A stretch of 8,328 nucleotides of DNA from Phototrophicales bacterium (GCA_002794515.1 PGTJ01000093.1:1-8328); one strand, 5' to 3'; positions 1 to 6,060 are shown, numbered from the stretch's first letter. Translations and numbers: made by a program. Notes: a model not told the origin generated them from the sequence alone.

Positions 1-1186
1 GCATATAATCGCTCTTGATAGCAATTTCGCCGATATGCCGTTCGGGCAAAATATGATTCTGGTCATCGACCACACGCACTTGCGTCCCATTAATCGGCGC
101 ACCACACGAGACCATGACCATCGGGTCGGTAGCGGATGGCACGGCACGGCGATGTTCGATGAATTGCGCCTTATCGATTTTATCCAAACGGGGGATTGTG
201 CCGTGTGGTGTTTGGGTGACGGCGAAGGTATTTTCTGCCATCGCATAACTGACGGTCAACATCTCTGGGCGCACACCGTTAGGGGCAAATCGCTCTAAAA
301 ACAGGCGGTGGCTATCATCACGCACAGGCTCGGAGCAATTGATGAACATCCGCATATGGCTGAGGTCGATATTTTCGGTATCCCGAACACGAATCCGTCG
401 CGCACAATGATTATAGGCAAAGTTGGGCAACCAGCATAATGTGCCTTTGTAATCGTGAATGGCGCGGAATAACAAGGCGGGATGTGCCACCCAATCAAAC
501 GGCGACATCAGCACCAACGGAATACCCTGTGTGAGGGGCATGATAAACCCCGCGATGAGACCCATATCATGATACAACGGCAACCAACTGACAATCACAT
601 CATCGCGGGTGAGGGCAATGGCATGGGCATAATTGCCAATTTGCGATAGCACCGCTCGGTGCGATAACGCCACCCCTTTCTGTAGACCTGTAGACCCGCT
701 CGAATGTTGCAAAAAGGCGATCTCGGCTGGATCGGGATGATAGGCACTATCGGCAGATATATCATTCATCGCCAATTGACAGGCTGTATATACCGGACAA
801 TCCACCACACGCGCCAATTGTGGGGCAAAATCGTCCATTGTGATAATCGCCCGAACAGCCGATAAACGCACCAATTCTGCCATGCTGTGCATGTAAATGT
901 GTGGATCGAGTTTTTCGGTCAGTGTGGGGAACATGCTGGGGATTGCGCCCATGAGCAATGCACCCCAAAAGGCATAAATGCCCTCTAGAGTTTGTGTTTG
1001 GGCGATGATGACCAAATCGCGGGGCATGATGCCCATGCGCTGTAAGCCCTGTGCATATCGCCGTGTTGCTTCTCGAAATTCGCGCCGTGTAATGGTGATG
1101 GTCGGCGCATCACTGGCGATGAAGATAATAGCAGGGGTGCTATCATCAGTCGATGTGAATACCTGTGCATCGTGCAATGTGTGCAT
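1..1186 (-). CDS. Acyl-AMP ligase, FAAL-like (partial; C-terminus beyond the left edge)
   Basis: The enzyme should activate a carboxylic acid with ATP to an acyl-adenylate and pass it to the phosphopantetheine arm of the carrier protein encoded just upstream. The frame is open from an ATG at 1186 to the window edge, giving 395 codons. Visible motifs: the ATP-binding loop HSSGSTGLQKG (residues 161-171), SWLPLYHDMGL (200-210), SEPVRDD (285-291), YAMAE (314-318) and VSCGAPINGTQVRVVD (359-374). The SWLPLYHDMG block, the EPVR block, and the roughly 30-residue segment between YAMAE and VSCG (including RRAVP at 346-350) are typical of fatty acyl-AMP ligases; DltA-type D-alanine ligases lack them. 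The C-terminal lid domain with the catalytic Lys lies outside the window. The start is 1 nt after the carrier-protein stop and has no clear Shine-Dalgarno, so translational coupling is likely. The acyl substrate cannot be read from the sequence. Confidence 0.9.
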   Translation of the reverse strand, partial: MHTLHDAQVFTSTDDSTPAIIFIASDAPTITITRREFREATRRYAQGLQRMGIMPRDLVIIAQTQTLEGIYAFWGALLMGAIPSMFPTLTEKLDPHIYMHSMAELVRLSAVRAIITMDDFAPQLARVVDCPVYTACQLAMNDISADSAYHPDPAEIAFLQHSSGSTGLQKGVALSHRAVLSQIGNYAHAIALTRDDVIVSWLPLYHDMGLIAGFIMPLTQGIPLVLMSPFDWVAHPALLFRAIHDYKGTLCWLPNFAYNHCARRIRVRDTENIDLSHMRMFINCSEPVRDDSHRLFLERFAPNGVRPEMLTVSYAMAENTFAVTQTPHGTIPRLDKIDKAQFIEHRRAVPSATDPMVMVSCGAPINGTQVRVVDDQNHILPERHIGEIAIKSDYM

Positions 1187-1187
1187 A

Positions 1188-1439
1188 TTATTGTATATCG
1201 CGCATAATCCGCGCCACAATCAAATTGAGCGTATCCATTTTTTCAACGGTCAAATCGGGGTCGGGGATATACACACCAAACGCATTTTCGATGAACACCG
1301 CCAATTCTGCCAATGCAAACGAATCCATCATCCCGCCTGTGATGATGCCTTCGTCATCTTGCAATGGATAGTCGGGGTCACGAATTAAATCGGCGGTGAT
1401 ATAGGCTTTTACTTTTTCACGAATTGTCTTGTCGTCCAT
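1188..1439 (-). CDS. Acyl carrier protein
   Basis: This 83-residue protein has the size and helical pattern of a stand-alone acyl carrier protein. The signature MMDSFALAEL (residues 38-47) places the phosphopantetheine-bearing serine at Ser40 of the DS motif, followed by the usual helix II acidic and hydrophobic residues. It presumably carries the acyl group as a thioester between the downstream AMP ligase and the upstream MBOAT, as DltC does in the Dlt pathway; that role is inferred from context. The ATG overlaps the stop codon of the SGNH gene (TGATG), and a GGAAGGGA Shine-Dalgarno lies within the end of that gene, so the two are translationally coupled. A general fatty-acid-synthesis ACP is unlikely because no fab genes are nearby and the DSL motif is DSF here. 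Confidence 0.92.
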   Translation of the reverse strand: MDDKTIREKVKAYITADLIRDPDYPLQDDEGIITGGMMDSFALAELAVFIENAFGVYIPDPDLTVEKMDTLNLIVARIMRDIQ

Positions 1440-2608
1440 CAGTCACAATCCCTTCCTAAATATCCAAAGTCTAAATAATCGGTTATCATCTCGCCCAAAA
1501 TCTGGCTAAAGCGCCCTGTGGCATCGGCGGTCATATGGACGGGGCTATCGGTGAACGAATCGGGTGGCATGGCATCCCATAAATCACAATATCGCCAAGT
1601 GTATTCATCGGCGAATTGTGCGAATTGTTCCCGATATTGATTATACGCCCAACGGGGATAAAAGGTATTATAACGCACATGGCTATTGCGCCCATCGGCG
1701 ATGAACATCGGCTCGTTGACGATGATGAGCGGGATATCACCAACCATTTGATGCCCTGCACGAATCAGATCAAATGCCAAATCATCAGCAGATAACGATT
1801 GTGGGGCATCGAAATTTTCCCATGAAAAATCGGCATCGAAATCATTGCGACGGGATATAGCATTCATCACCACATGGTCGATGCCTGTGAATTGCCACAT
1901 CACCCCATAGAATTGGATACGCATCCAATCGGCGAGGATGCGCCTCTGCCCGATGAGGGTGTTATCCCCAAAATTGAGGCGGATAAAACGCGGATCATCA
2001 GGATTGAGTGGCAGATTATAATCGGCGATCAATCGGCGGATACGGGCAGGATTACGTTGTGTGATAGGCGCACTGAGTTGGCGCTCATGCGAAAACGATT
2101 GCATCGTCACCAACCATACCACCATATCGGGTTGATGATTCAACGCTTCATCAAGCAGTAACAAATCTTTGGTCAATGACATGACGGGATGGGCGATGGT
2201 GTATGCCACCACTCGCCGACCATCGGCTAATAGATAGTGCCTATCAGTGAGTTGTTGCGCCAGTGTTTGAGTTGGGGGGAGCAAAAATCCCCATGTGGCA
2301 GAATCGCCGACCAACAACACACGGTATTCATCATCCGCTTTGGGGCGATTAATTTCGTGCGTAGCGAACATGGCGGGGATGTTATCGAGTGTGACGGTAT
2401 AATCTTCGGCGATATCTTGATTATATGGAAAACGCTCTCGCCCTGTGAACACGATGTTATAGAGCGATAACCGCCCTAATATGTCCATCGGTTGCAAAAA
2501 TGCGAATGACAGGTTGGCGATGATGAACAAGGCGCTCGCTTTAATCAACACGCGGATGATGAAGCCCCATGTATACGGTTTTTGTGGTTTAATCAGCCAA
2601 TTCCACAT
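1439..2608 (-). CDS. Membrane-anchored SGNH-fold acyltransferase/esterase-like protein (DltD/AlgX-like role)
   Basis: This 389-residue protein has an N-terminal signal anchor (about residues 17-38) and then a domain expected outside the membrane. The SGNH nucleophile block is GDSATWG (101-107, Ser103). The C-terminal catalytic block is TDSPVHMTADATG (353-365), with Asp354 and His358 as candidate triad members. HPVMSLTKDLLLLDEAL (140-156) fills the position of the third conserved block but has no clear Gly-x-Asn. Such proteins partner MBOAT enzymes (DltD with DltB, AlgJ/AlgX with AlgI) and transfer or hydrolyse acyl groups on an extracytoplasmic acceptor. The frame is open further upstream to 2734, but ATG 2608 is preferred: it follows the MBOAT stop by 2 nt, has a GGTGGGA Shine-Dalgarno, and gives a clean signal anchor. 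Asp and His are separated by three residues, one more than the usual DxxH. Confidence 0.85.
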   Translation of the reverse strand: MWNWLIKPQKPYTWGFIIRVLIKASALFIIANLSFAFLQPMDILGRLSLYNIVFTGRERFPYNQDIAEDYTVTLDNIPAMFATHEINRPKADDEYRVLLVGDSATWGFLLPPTQTLAQQLTDRHYLLADGRRVVAYTIAHPVMSLTKDLLLLDEALNHQPDMVVWLVTMQSFSHERQLSAPITQRNPARIRRLIADYNLPLNPDDPRFIRLNFGDNTLIGQRRILADWMRIQFYGVMWQFTGIDHVVMNAISRRNDFDADFSWENFDAPQSLSADDLAFDLIRAGHQMVGDIPLIIVNEPMFIADGRNSHVRYNTFYPRWAYNQYREQFAQFADEYTWRYCDLWDAMPPDSFTDSPVHMTADATGRFSQILGEMITDYLDFGYLGRDCD

Positions 2609-2610
2609 GG

Positions 2611-4059
2611 TTAAAATCCCACCCCGAATAATTTGCCCAACACCGAAAATGCCATGCTCACATCGGGCAAGGCAAACCATACCCAACCCAGCACGACAAA
2701 ATGAAATGTGAGGAAGATCCCCGCCCAATTCCACAAACGCAATTGACCCTCTTTCTTCTTGAATTGGTTATACCATTTGCGTGTGCGGTCGCTCCAGATT
2801 TTATGCACGAACAAGCCCATACCATGCCATACCCCCCACATGAAAAAGGTCAGGCTGATGCCATGCCACAAGCCGATGATGATCATGGTCGTCATCAAGC
2901 CAATTAGAGCGATGACATCGGACGAGGGTTTGCGCCTCCAACGCAACATTGTCCGTGTGAGGGGCGAGAAAATATAAAACCGCACCCAATTGCTGAGGGT
3001 GATATGCCATGATTGCCAAAAAGCGGTGATGGTATTTCTGAGATAGGGACGGTTGAAATTTTCGGGCAGTCTAATCCCGAACAAGATGCCGATGCCAATG
3101 GCAATATCTGAATAGCCACTAAAATCGAAAAATAGGCGAAACGCATAGCCATACAACAAAATCCACATCCCGCCCGCGCTGGTGACGTGTTCGATATTGG
3201 TCGTGTTCAGGGCGAATAATGCCAAACTATCCGCCACAACAAATTTCTTGAAGATGCCCACCACAATACGTGTTGTGCCTTCGACAATCCGAGCAGGGTC
3301 TCGCCCGTTCATATCGGGTAGCGCATCTAAATCACCCTGAAACCGCTCAATGCGGTCTATCGGACCCGCCGTCAGGCTGGAAAAAAAGATGATATACGTG
3401 TGCATATCGCGCAAGCCGATATCGGGCAATTTGCCCGTTTGTCTATCACGCAGGATGTGTATCAAGCGGAATGCTACATACGAAAATCCAAGCCAATTCA
3501 AATCGGTGAGCGGATTGGCGAATGACGGGTCTCTGCCCTCTTGCTGACGCAACCATGCACTCAGGGCATTCGCCAGCGATTCCGTCTTGAGGATAATGAA
3601 AGCAATCACAATAAACAAAATGGCGATGCTCAATATGAAAGGTTGTGTTTTCGGGGTGATTTGCCTGTGGATAAACAGCGTGAACACCAATATCGGCATA
3701 ATCACCAAAAACACCGTGAACGGGTCTGGTGGACGCGATGCGGTGAAGATACGCCATTCGCTTGGTAATAGGCGCATCAGCGCCAAGCCTGTGATAATCA
3801 TCATCAACACCACGATGGTGATGATATCCCTTCGGCTGATTTGTGATGCGGTCAATGCCCAAACCAGTGTAACGAGCAACAGTGTGGCGGTGGGCAATAT
3901 AAAATCCATATGGCGCACGAGCAATGGCGATTGCAGGACATACACCGTCAACACACTGGTGATGAATAACACCCATTTGCGCCACGTCTTGGGCAATATC
4001 AGACTATAAATATATCCACCAATGACAAAAATAGCGATGAAGGTCAGGTTGAAGGTCAC
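2611..4059 (-). CDS. MBOAT family membrane-bound O-acyltransferase (DltB/AlgI-like)
   Basis: This 482-residue polytopic membrane protein, of normal family length, is expected to move an acyl group from a cytoplasmic donor across the membrane for O-acylation outside. Family motifs in order: LGFSYVAFRLIHILRD (190-205), FFSSLTAGPIDRIERF (225-240), FDFSGYSDIAIGIG (311-324), LPENFNRPY (331-339), the FWQSWHITLS block with His352 (348-356), and GLWHG with His399 (396-400), followed by a second WHG at His412. His352 and His399 correspond to the conserved histidine pair of MBOAT enzymes. The start is GTG at 4059, 3 nt after the microprotein stop, with an AAGGA Shine-Dalgarno inside the last codons of that gene. 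With an ACP and a ligase in the operon, the donor is probably acyl-ACP, unlike AlgI systems that use acetyl groups without a dedicated carrier. The acceptor is unknown. Confidence 0.95.
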   Translation of the reverse strand: MTFNLTFIAIFVIGGYIYSLILPKTWRKWVLFITSVLTVYVLQSPLLVRHMDFILPTATLLLVTLVWALTASQISRRDIITIVVLMMIITGLALMRLLPSEWRIFTASRPPDPFTVFLVIMPILVFTLFIHRQITPKTQPFILSIAILFIVIAFIILKTESLANALSAWLRQQEGRDPSFANPLTDLNWLGFSYVAFRLIHILRDRQTGKLPDIGLRDMHTYIIFFSSLTAGPIDRIERFQGDLDALPDMNGRDPARIVEGTTRIVVGIFKKFVVADSLALFALNTTNIEHVTSAGGMWILLYGYAFRLFFDFSGYSDIAIGIGILFGIRLPENFNRPYLRNTITAFWQSWHITLSNWVRFYIFSPLTRTMLRWRRKPSSDVIALIGLMTTMIIIGLWHGISLTFFMWGVWHGMGLFVHKIWSDRTRKWYNQFKKKEGQLRLWNWAGIFLTFHFVVLGWVWFALPDVSMAFSVLGKLFGVGF

Positions 4060-4062
4060 AGG

Positions 4063-4176
4063 CTAAAATCCTTGATAAATCCATGTTGGGGCGCTATCGG
4101 CAGTGAGGATGACCAGCAAAATGATCATCATACACAACACAAGCGCGAATACATTTTCTCTGCTGAGCAATTTCAT
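4063..4176 (-). CDS. DltX-like single-pass membrane microprotein (37 aa)
   Basis: This small ORF starts at ATG 4176 and ends with TAG at 4063-4065. It is the first gene of the operon. It has a short basic N-terminus (MKLLSREN), one hydrophobic helix (about residues 9-24, FALVLCMMIILLVILT), and a short tail ending in PTWIYQGF. An AAGGGG Shine-Dalgarno lies about 6 nt upstream, and the stop is 3 nt before the MBOAT start. Size, topology, position next to an MBOAT and the aromatic C-terminal motif with Tyr34 all match DltX, whose conserved C-terminal tyrosine motif has been proposed to relay the acyl group between DltB and DltD. The match is by motif and context; with so few residues, homology cannot be proven by eye. 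The alternative is a chance ORF, but the ribosome binding site, the membrane helix and the tight packing argue against it. Confidence 0.8.
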   Translation of the reverse strand: MKLLSRENVFALVLCMMIILLVILTADSAPTWIYQGF

Positions 4177-4186
4177 CAAAATCCCC

Positions 4187-4215
4187 TTACCGTTTTTCAT
4201 AACAGGCGTTATGAT
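4187..4215 (+). promoter_or_regulatory. Putative promoter of the DinB-like/SDR unit
   Basis: TTACCG (4187-4192), a 17-nt spacer and TATGAT (4210-4215; 5/6 to the -10 consensus) would place the start near 4222 and leave a leader of about 32 nt. The -10 overlaps the minus-strand -10 almost completely, so the two divergent promoters would compete for polymerase. The -35 is weak (3/6). Confidence 0.4.
4197..4214. repeat. Perfect inverted repeat in the divergent promoter region
   Basis: TCATAAC, spacer AGGC, GTTATGA: two 7-bp arms with perfect symmetry. It overlaps the -10 region of both candidate promoters and the predicted minus-strand start, the usual place for a repressor operator. It could also form a small hairpin in the operon leader. 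No regulator gene lies nearby, so the function is inferred. Confidence 0.45.
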
Positions 4216-4239
4216 ATATCGGATAACCCATTTGTTGAA
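4210..4239 (-). promoter_or_regulatory. Putative promoter of the acylation operon
   Basis: On the minus strand, TTCAAC (4239-4234) is followed after 17 nt by TATCAT (4216-4211), a 5/6 match to the -10 consensus with a poor -35 (3/6). A transcript would start near 4203, about 27 nt before the microprotein ATG. No alternative site fits better in this 77-nt intergenic region. Confidence 0.4.
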
Positions 4240-4253
4240 AGGATTAATTCCAC

Positions 4254-4742
4254 ATGGACATGATGCTCATCCATAAGGCGCATATCACCCTCATGAGCAA
4301 CACGCTTAAAATTTTGAATACCATTTTAGAACCAATATCCCAACAAGAAGCTACGATTTTTCGGGATGGTGGTGATGGCTGGACAGTGTTAGAGGTGTTA
4401 TGCCATCTGCGCGATTTCGATGTGATTTTTTATGAACGCGCCAAGAGTGTCATTGAGCAAGAAAAACCGACTTTCGTCCCACGCGACCACGAAGCGATGG
4501 TCATCGAGAACAATTATAACGGACAAAACCTGAAGCAAGTCCTCGCCGATTTGAATCAATCTCGCGCCCAATTCATCAATTTTTTTGAATCGCTCACACC
4601 AGACCAATGGGAACGGGCGGGCATTCATCCTGAATATGGCGATTTTCCGCTCACACGGTCTTGTATGCAAGTCGGGACACATGATGTGAACCACATTGAA
4701 CAAATCACCCGCATTTTGCACGAGAAAAAGGTGAAAAAATAA
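4254..4742 (+). CDS. DinB-family (DUF664/YfiT-like) putative metal-dependent protein
   Basis: This 162-residue protein has the size and four-helix layout of the DinB/YfiT superfamily. The three-histidine metal site is visible: His51 in WTVLEVLCHLRDFD (43-56), and His143 and His147 in GTHDVNHIEQI (141-151). Members include thiol-dependent S-transferases and isomerases (bacillithiol or mycothiol) and many proteins of unknown function; which applies here cannot be told. ATG 4254 is chosen over later ATGs at 4260, 4263 and 4293 because AAAGGA at 4238-4243 sits 10 nt upstream, while the others lack a Shine-Dalgarno. It is followed after 3 nt by the SDR gene, so the two are probably cotranscribed. 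It diverges from the acylation operon. Confidence 0.87.
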   Translation: MDMMLIHKAHITLMSNTLKILNTILEPISQQEATIFRDGGDGWTVLEVLCHLRDFDVIFYERAKSVIEQEKPTFVPRDHEAMVIENNYNGQNLKQVLADLNQSRAQFINFFESLTPDQWERAGIHPEYGDFPLTRSCMQVGTHDVNHIEQITRILHEKKVKK

Positions 4743-4745
4743 AGG

Positions 4746-5459
4746 ATGGTCACATTCGATTTTAATGGCAAGACAGCTATCATCACAGGCGCAGGCATGG
4801 GCATCGGCAAGGCGATTGCGCTAACACTGGTCAGAGCAGGATGCGCGGTAGGGGTGAATGATATAAACCCCGACCATGTGTTCACAATCGAAGAGAGCAT
4901 TCAGCAAATGGGCGGACGGGTGATGGCGATGCAAGGTGATGTGAGCAATCGTTTTCAGGTATCGGCGCTCATCGAAGCCACCCGCGAGGCATTCGGGCGG
5001 GTCGATTACCTGATTAACGCCGCAGGGGTGTATAAAACAGGCGAGATAAATAAAGTGGATGAATGGGATTGGCGCAGGCAATTGGATGTGAACCTGACGG
5101 GCGCGTTCTTTTGTAGCCAGCTCATTAGCCGTGTCATGGCGGATGATGGTGGCGGGGTGATTTTGAATTTCACCCACAGTGCCAATACATTGGCGAGCGG
5201 TGTCGGATACATCGCCAGCAAGGGTGGTGTGGTCGCCATGACCAAGCAATTCGCCCGTGAACTCGCGCCCAAAAATGTGCGGGTGAATGTGATTGCCGTG
5301 GGCAATATTGTCGATAACGACATCCCATCATCATCACAAAATTTCATGGGGCATGTCGGCACACCCGAGGATGTGGCGAATATGGCGCTGTTTTTGCTAT
5401 CGGATAGCGCCCGTTTCATCACAGGGGCGTGTATAGCTGTGGATGGCGGGATGGATTAG
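4746..5459 (+). CDS. Short-chain dehydrogenase/reductase (SDR), classical type
   Basis: This 237-residue Rossmann-fold oxidoreductase has the cofactor loop TGAGMGIG (14-21), GDV (64-66), NAAG (91-94), the active-site Asn116 in LDVNLTG, YIASK with Tyr155 and Lys159, and the C-terminal VDGG (232-235). Asp39 at the end of the second strand (VND) suggests NAD(H) over NADP(H). The catalytic Ser is probably Ser145 or replaced by Thr143, because the loop before Tyr155 is a few residues shorter than usual. The usual Pro-Gly after the sixth strand is Val185-Gly186, and the substrate loop that follows is short. The substrate cannot be assigned; FabG-like or sugar/alcohol dehydrogenase activity is possible. 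The start is 3 nt after the DinB-like stop, with only a distant AAAAAGG upstream, so translational coupling is likely. The stop overlaps the stop of the convergent gene. Confidence 0.92.
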   Translation: MVTFDFNGKTAIITGAGMGIGKAIALTLVRAGCAVGVNDINPDHVFTIEESIQQMGGRVMAMQGDVSNRFQVSALIEATREAFGRVDYLINAAGVYKTGEINKVDEWDWRRQLDVNLTGAFFCSQLISRVMADDGGGVILNFTHSANTLASGVGYIASKGGVVAMTKQFARELAPKNVRVNVIAVGNIVDNDIPSSSQNFMGHVGTPEDVANMALFLLSDSARFITGACIAVDGGMD

Positions 5460-5929
5460 CTCCCCAAATATTCGCGGCGCACTTGTTCCATCAGTTCATG
5501 AAGATGTTCCTGACGAAAGGGATAATTCTGGATGGTGTAACATAGCGCCGCCAATGCCATGCCCATATCGTAATCATAACGCGGACCCACCGCCTGCTCA
5601 CCAACAATCACCACCTGCACACCTTGTAATGTCAATCCAGCATTCGCCAACATCACCACCACGCCCGCGGCATAGCGCGACCAACTGGGCAATGGGCGAT
5701 TCAGCACGGTGCGCTTATTGCGGGCTGTGCGCCATGTGAAGGTGGCTTTGCCATCGTTGTTATCGGGTGAATAGATGGTATATTCGTCTGTGCCAGACAA
5801 AATCCCCGCCATCCACATATCCCGCCCTGCCTGAAACAGATAGGTCGGTTCTGTTTTGGGGAATAATTCGGTGAATTTGGCGAGCAACCGCACAGGCGGG
5901 TCTGTCTGTTGAATCGGCGAATTTGGCAT
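5456..5929 (-). CDS. Galactokinase N-terminal-half-like protein lacking the ATP motif (hypothetical)
   Basis: This 157-residue protein of unknown function starts at ATG 5929, with a strong GGAGG Shine-Dalgarno (5937-5941) 7 nt upstream; an in-frame ATG at 5968 lacks one. Its motifs run in the order seen in the galactokinase (GHMP kinase) N-terminal domain: LFPKTEPTYLFQAGRDMWMAG (23-42) recalls the ...APGRVNLIG block, PSWSRYAAGVV (80-90) recalls WxxYVKGV, and LQGVQVVIVGEQAVG (102-116) recalls LPGFSAVVVSSVPLG. Where galactokinases have the phosphate-binding GLSSSA loop this protein has PRYDYDMGMALAAL (117-130), and the GEHTD sugar site is absent. It ends at RREYLGS, about where galactokinase reads E..(Y/F).G before its catalytic GxxDQ region. 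Kinase activity is therefore unlikely. It may be a stand-alone sugar-binding or regulatory derivative, or a truncated gene. The homology is my alignment by eye. Confidence 0.7.
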   Translation of the reverse strand: MPNSPIQQTDPPVRLLAKFTELFPKTEPTYLFQAGRDMWMAGILSGTDEYTIYSPDNNDGKATFTWRTARNKRTVLNRPLPSWSRYAAGVVVMLANAGLTLQGVQVVIVGEQAVGPRYDYDMGMALAALCYTIQNYPFRQEHLHELMEQVRREYLGS

Positions 5930-5953
5930 ATCAAAACCTCCACACAAATGTGA

Positions 5954-5959
5954 ATTATA
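5954..5959 (-). promoter_or_regulatory. Consensus -10 box upstream of the galactokinase-like gene
   Basis: The minus strand reads TATAAT exactly here, about 25 nt upstream of ATG 5929, giving a leader of roughly 18-20 nt that contains the GGAGG Shine-Dalgarno. No recognisable -35 was found at 16-18 nt. Confidence 0.45.
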
Positions 5960-5975
5960 ACACATCATCTGTTAT
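5957..5975. repeat. Inverted repeat overlapping the -10 box
   Basis: ATAACA, 7-nt spacer CATCATC, TGTTAT: a perfect 6-bp-arm, 19-bp dyad. It overlaps the -10 box of the galactokinase-like gene and lies upstream of the glycosyltransferase promoter. The position suits an operator, but no regulator is encoded nearby. Confidence 0.4.
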
Positions 5976-6015
5976 TTTAGGCGATTGGCTGTAACAATCC
6001 TCATGAAATATCCTC

Positions 6016-6021
6016 TATAAT
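6016..6021 (+). promoter_or_regulatory. Consensus -10 box upstream of the glycosyltransferase
   Basis: TATAAT matches the -10 consensus exactly and lies 39-45 nt before the glycosyltransferase start. No good -35 was seen at 16-19 nt spacing. Confidence 0.45.
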
Positions 6022-6037
6022 AAACAGGTAGCATCTA

Positions 6038-6056
6038 CACCACCTGAAAGGTGTTG
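6038..6056 (+). promoter_or_regulatory. Leader hairpin covering the glycosyltransferase Shine-Dalgarno
   Basis: CACCT (6041-6045), loop GAA, AGGTG (6049-6053) form a 5-bp stem that extends by CA/TG pairs (6038-6039 with 6055-6056) after one mismatch. The AAAGGTG side is the only good ribosome binding site, 7 nt before TTG 6061. Folding would hide it, which could reduce translation. Confidence 0.35.
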
Positions 6057-6060
6057 CATT

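Noticed and set aside
978..1388. A 136-codon open frame on the plus strand opposite the ligase and ACP genes.
   Set aside because: It spans the junction of two well-supported minus-strand genes, has no domain pattern, and reads as a shadow of their codon use.
2609..2734. Upstream extension of the SGNH gene, giving 42 extra residues overlapping the MBOAT 3' end.
   Set aside because: The extension is a shadow of the MBOAT frame. The internal ATG at 2608 has a Shine-Dalgarno and is followed by a proper signal anchor.
3446..3985. A 179-codon minus-strand frame, rich in His and Tyr, within the MBOAT gene.
   Set aside because: It overlaps the convincing MBOAT frame on the same strand, and its composition (HH, YH repeats) is typical of a frame-shifted reading.
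4821..5422. Open frames of about 140 codons antisense to the SDR gene.
   Set aside because: The SDR motifs are complete on the plus strand and the antisense frames show no family features. I also checked whether one could be the missing C-terminal half of the galactokinase-like gene; it contains no GHMP motifs.
5943..5952. Short palindrome CACA-AA-TGTG next to the -10 box of the galactokinase-like gene.
   Set aside because: Four-base arms with a 2-nt spacer are too likely by chance to annotate.
5930..5968. Upstream ATG adding 13 residues to the galactokinase-like protein.
   Set aside because: The strong GGAGG lies downstream of this ATG and serves ATG 5929, and the -10 box lies within the extension.
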